Assembly: GCA_937901265.1 (NCBI GenBank)
Contig: CALCHA010000079.1
Location: forward strand, 1 to 14,020
Direction: 5' to 3'
DNA length: 14,020 nt
Source of the DNA: an uncultured Phycisphaerales bacterium
GTDB taxonomy: Bacteria; Planctomycetota; Phycisphaerae; WQYP01
This document shows positions 13,223 to 14,020 of the stretch, in pieces. The notes beneath the pieces were generated by a model. It was not told the DNA's origin and made no database searches. It was given only the letters and a program-made list of their open reading frames with translations. Position 1 is the stretch's first letter. Each line of letters begins with the position of its first letter. The position numbers and the translations under genes were made by a program.

Positions 13223-14020
13223 TTGAGGTTGAAGTTGACTCCTTCGTCCTTCCATTTTTTGAGGAGGAAGTCGAGGTCGTTGACGGTGGATTTGAGGCTG
13301 GTGGAAAGGTCGATGAGGCCTTCGTAAAGGCGATCATCGGAGATGAGTTTGCCGGCGGTGCCTTTGCCCTGGGTGATTTCACGGGTCATGGTGTTCACCG
13401 CGTCGAGGACATCGACGAGCTTTTCAGAGACTTTGACGATCTGGACCTGGGTGGTGTCGAGGGTGGTCGAGGCGCGGGTGGCGGCCTGGTTGAAGGAGCC
13501 GACGGTCACGTTGGCGGCGGCGAGGGTGGCATTGACGTTGTTGAGGGTGACTTTGAGCTGCGCGGAGGCTTCCGAAAGGTTCTGGACGATGGTGCGGATG
13601 TTGGACTGGAGCGCGGGATCGTCGAGGAGTCGCTGGATGGAAGCGACCGTGCGGTTGAGGCGGATGACGATGGTGGAGATATTTTCCGTCGGGCGTGGGG
13701 CGGCGGGGTTGGTGCCGTTGCCGGGCTGGGTGAGGGCGGCGTCGTCGGGCGGGCTGTAGGCGAGGAGGCCGTGAAGGTCTTTGGCGACCATGGAGAGCTC
13801 GACGGTGAGGCCGGAGATGTTGGTCTGGAGGGCGGTGAATTGATCGGTGAGAACCTTGGGGATGAGGCTGCTGTCGGCCGGGGTGGCGGGGAGCTGACCG
13901 GAGCCATCATGAGGGAGGAGCGGCGGGGTCATTTTTCCGACGAGGATGGAGACGAAGGCATTGCCGATGCCGGCGGTGGGTCGGCCGAGGAAGGCCTGTG
14001 CCGCGGCGGGGATATTGGTG
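13219..14020 (-). CDS. MCE/MlaD-type lipid transport protein, C-terminal part (5' end outside window)
   Basis: The frame is open to the right edge, so the ATG at 13932 is not the start; 266 residues are visible. The MlaD core domain must lie mostly outside. What remains is the long helical needle-like region: NISGLTVELSMVAKDLHGLL, then STIVIRLNRTVASIQRLLDD, then QSNIRTIVQNLSEASAQLKV, with regular Asn/Thr/Val spacing. It ends in GTAGKLISDDRLYEGLIDL and LLKKWKDEGVNFNLK, closely resembling the GTxGKLL-D--LYD-L...VNFS ending common in MCE proteins. Such proteins are anchored in the inner membrane, extend into the periplasm and carry phospholipids with an MlaE permease and MlaF ATPase; those genes are expected to the right. 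A Pro-rich segment after LPHDGSGQLPATPAD may be a linker. The TGA overlaps the methyltransferase ATG. Confidence 0.85.
   Translation of the reverse strand, partial: TNIPAAAQAFLGRPTAGIGNAFVSILVGKMTPPLLPHDGSGQLPATPADSSLIPKVLTDQFTALQTNISGLTVELSMVAKDLHGLLAYSPPDDAALTQPGNGTNPAAPRPTENISTIVIRLNRTVASIQRLLDDPALQSNIRTIVQNLSEASAQLKVTLNNVNATLAAANVTVGSFNQAATRASTTLDTTQVQIVKVSEKLVDVLDAVNTMTREITQGKGTAGKLISDDRLYEGLIDLSTSLKSTVNDLDFLLKKWKDEGVNFNLK

Noticed and set aside
1..14020. CRISPR array, tRNA, rRNA or prophage genes
   Set aside because: No spaced direct repeats, cloverleaf sequences or phage-type genes were seen; the 7-bp tandem repeats have no spacers.

Overview
The window is GC-rich bacterial chromosome, most likely from a planctomycete and possibly class Phycisphaerae. 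This lineage call is inference. It rests on the style of the REP-associated transposase (the GFWLPNDPRGSWSD and RYVQNNP stretches), the DUF2130 protein, the aspartokinase and the scarcity of operons. There is no rRNA, tRNA, CRISPR array, prophage or large mobile island. The content is mainly housekeeping and envelope genes plus one small transposase element.

Left part (1-3000): the 3' end of an ABC dipeptide/oligopeptide permease (+) converges on an aspartokinase gene (-). Upstream of the aspartokinase is a REP-associated tyrosine transposase (-). A perfect 26-bp inverted repeat stands on its 5' side and a partial repeat copy overlaps its stop codon.

Middle part (3000-10300): eight genes alternate strictly in strand. 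They are a tail-anchored coiled-coil protein (+), a DUF4230-like anchored protein (-), a GNAT acetyltransferase (+), purD (-), a DUF2130 coiled-coil/nuclease-like protein (+), a small membrane protein (-), a secreted protein of unknown function (+) and an orphan antitoxin-like protein (-). Convergent neighbours sit extremely close: two pairs overlap at their 3' ends and two more are separated by 15-25 bp. No terminators are visible there.

Right part (10300-14020), all on the minus strand: a CLC chloride channel/antiporter with two CBS domains, a class I SAM methyltransferase, and the C-terminal part of an MCE/MlaD-type lipid-transport protein running off the window. The MCE stop and methyltransferase start overlap as ATGA, so these two are probably one operon and translationally coupled.

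Recognisable pathways are peptide uptake, aspartate-family amino acid synthesis (aspartokinase), purine synthesis (PurD), anion transport (CLC) and envelope lipid trafficking (MCE). They do not form one system. The signals most worth a second look are the transposase with its hairpin, -10-like hexamers placed 6-8 nt before start codons (suggesting leaderless mRNAs), a probable internal beta-subunit start in the aspartokinase gene, and the same 7-bp tandem repeat at two loci 12 kb apart, once inside a coding sequence. I found no clear new multi-gene system.
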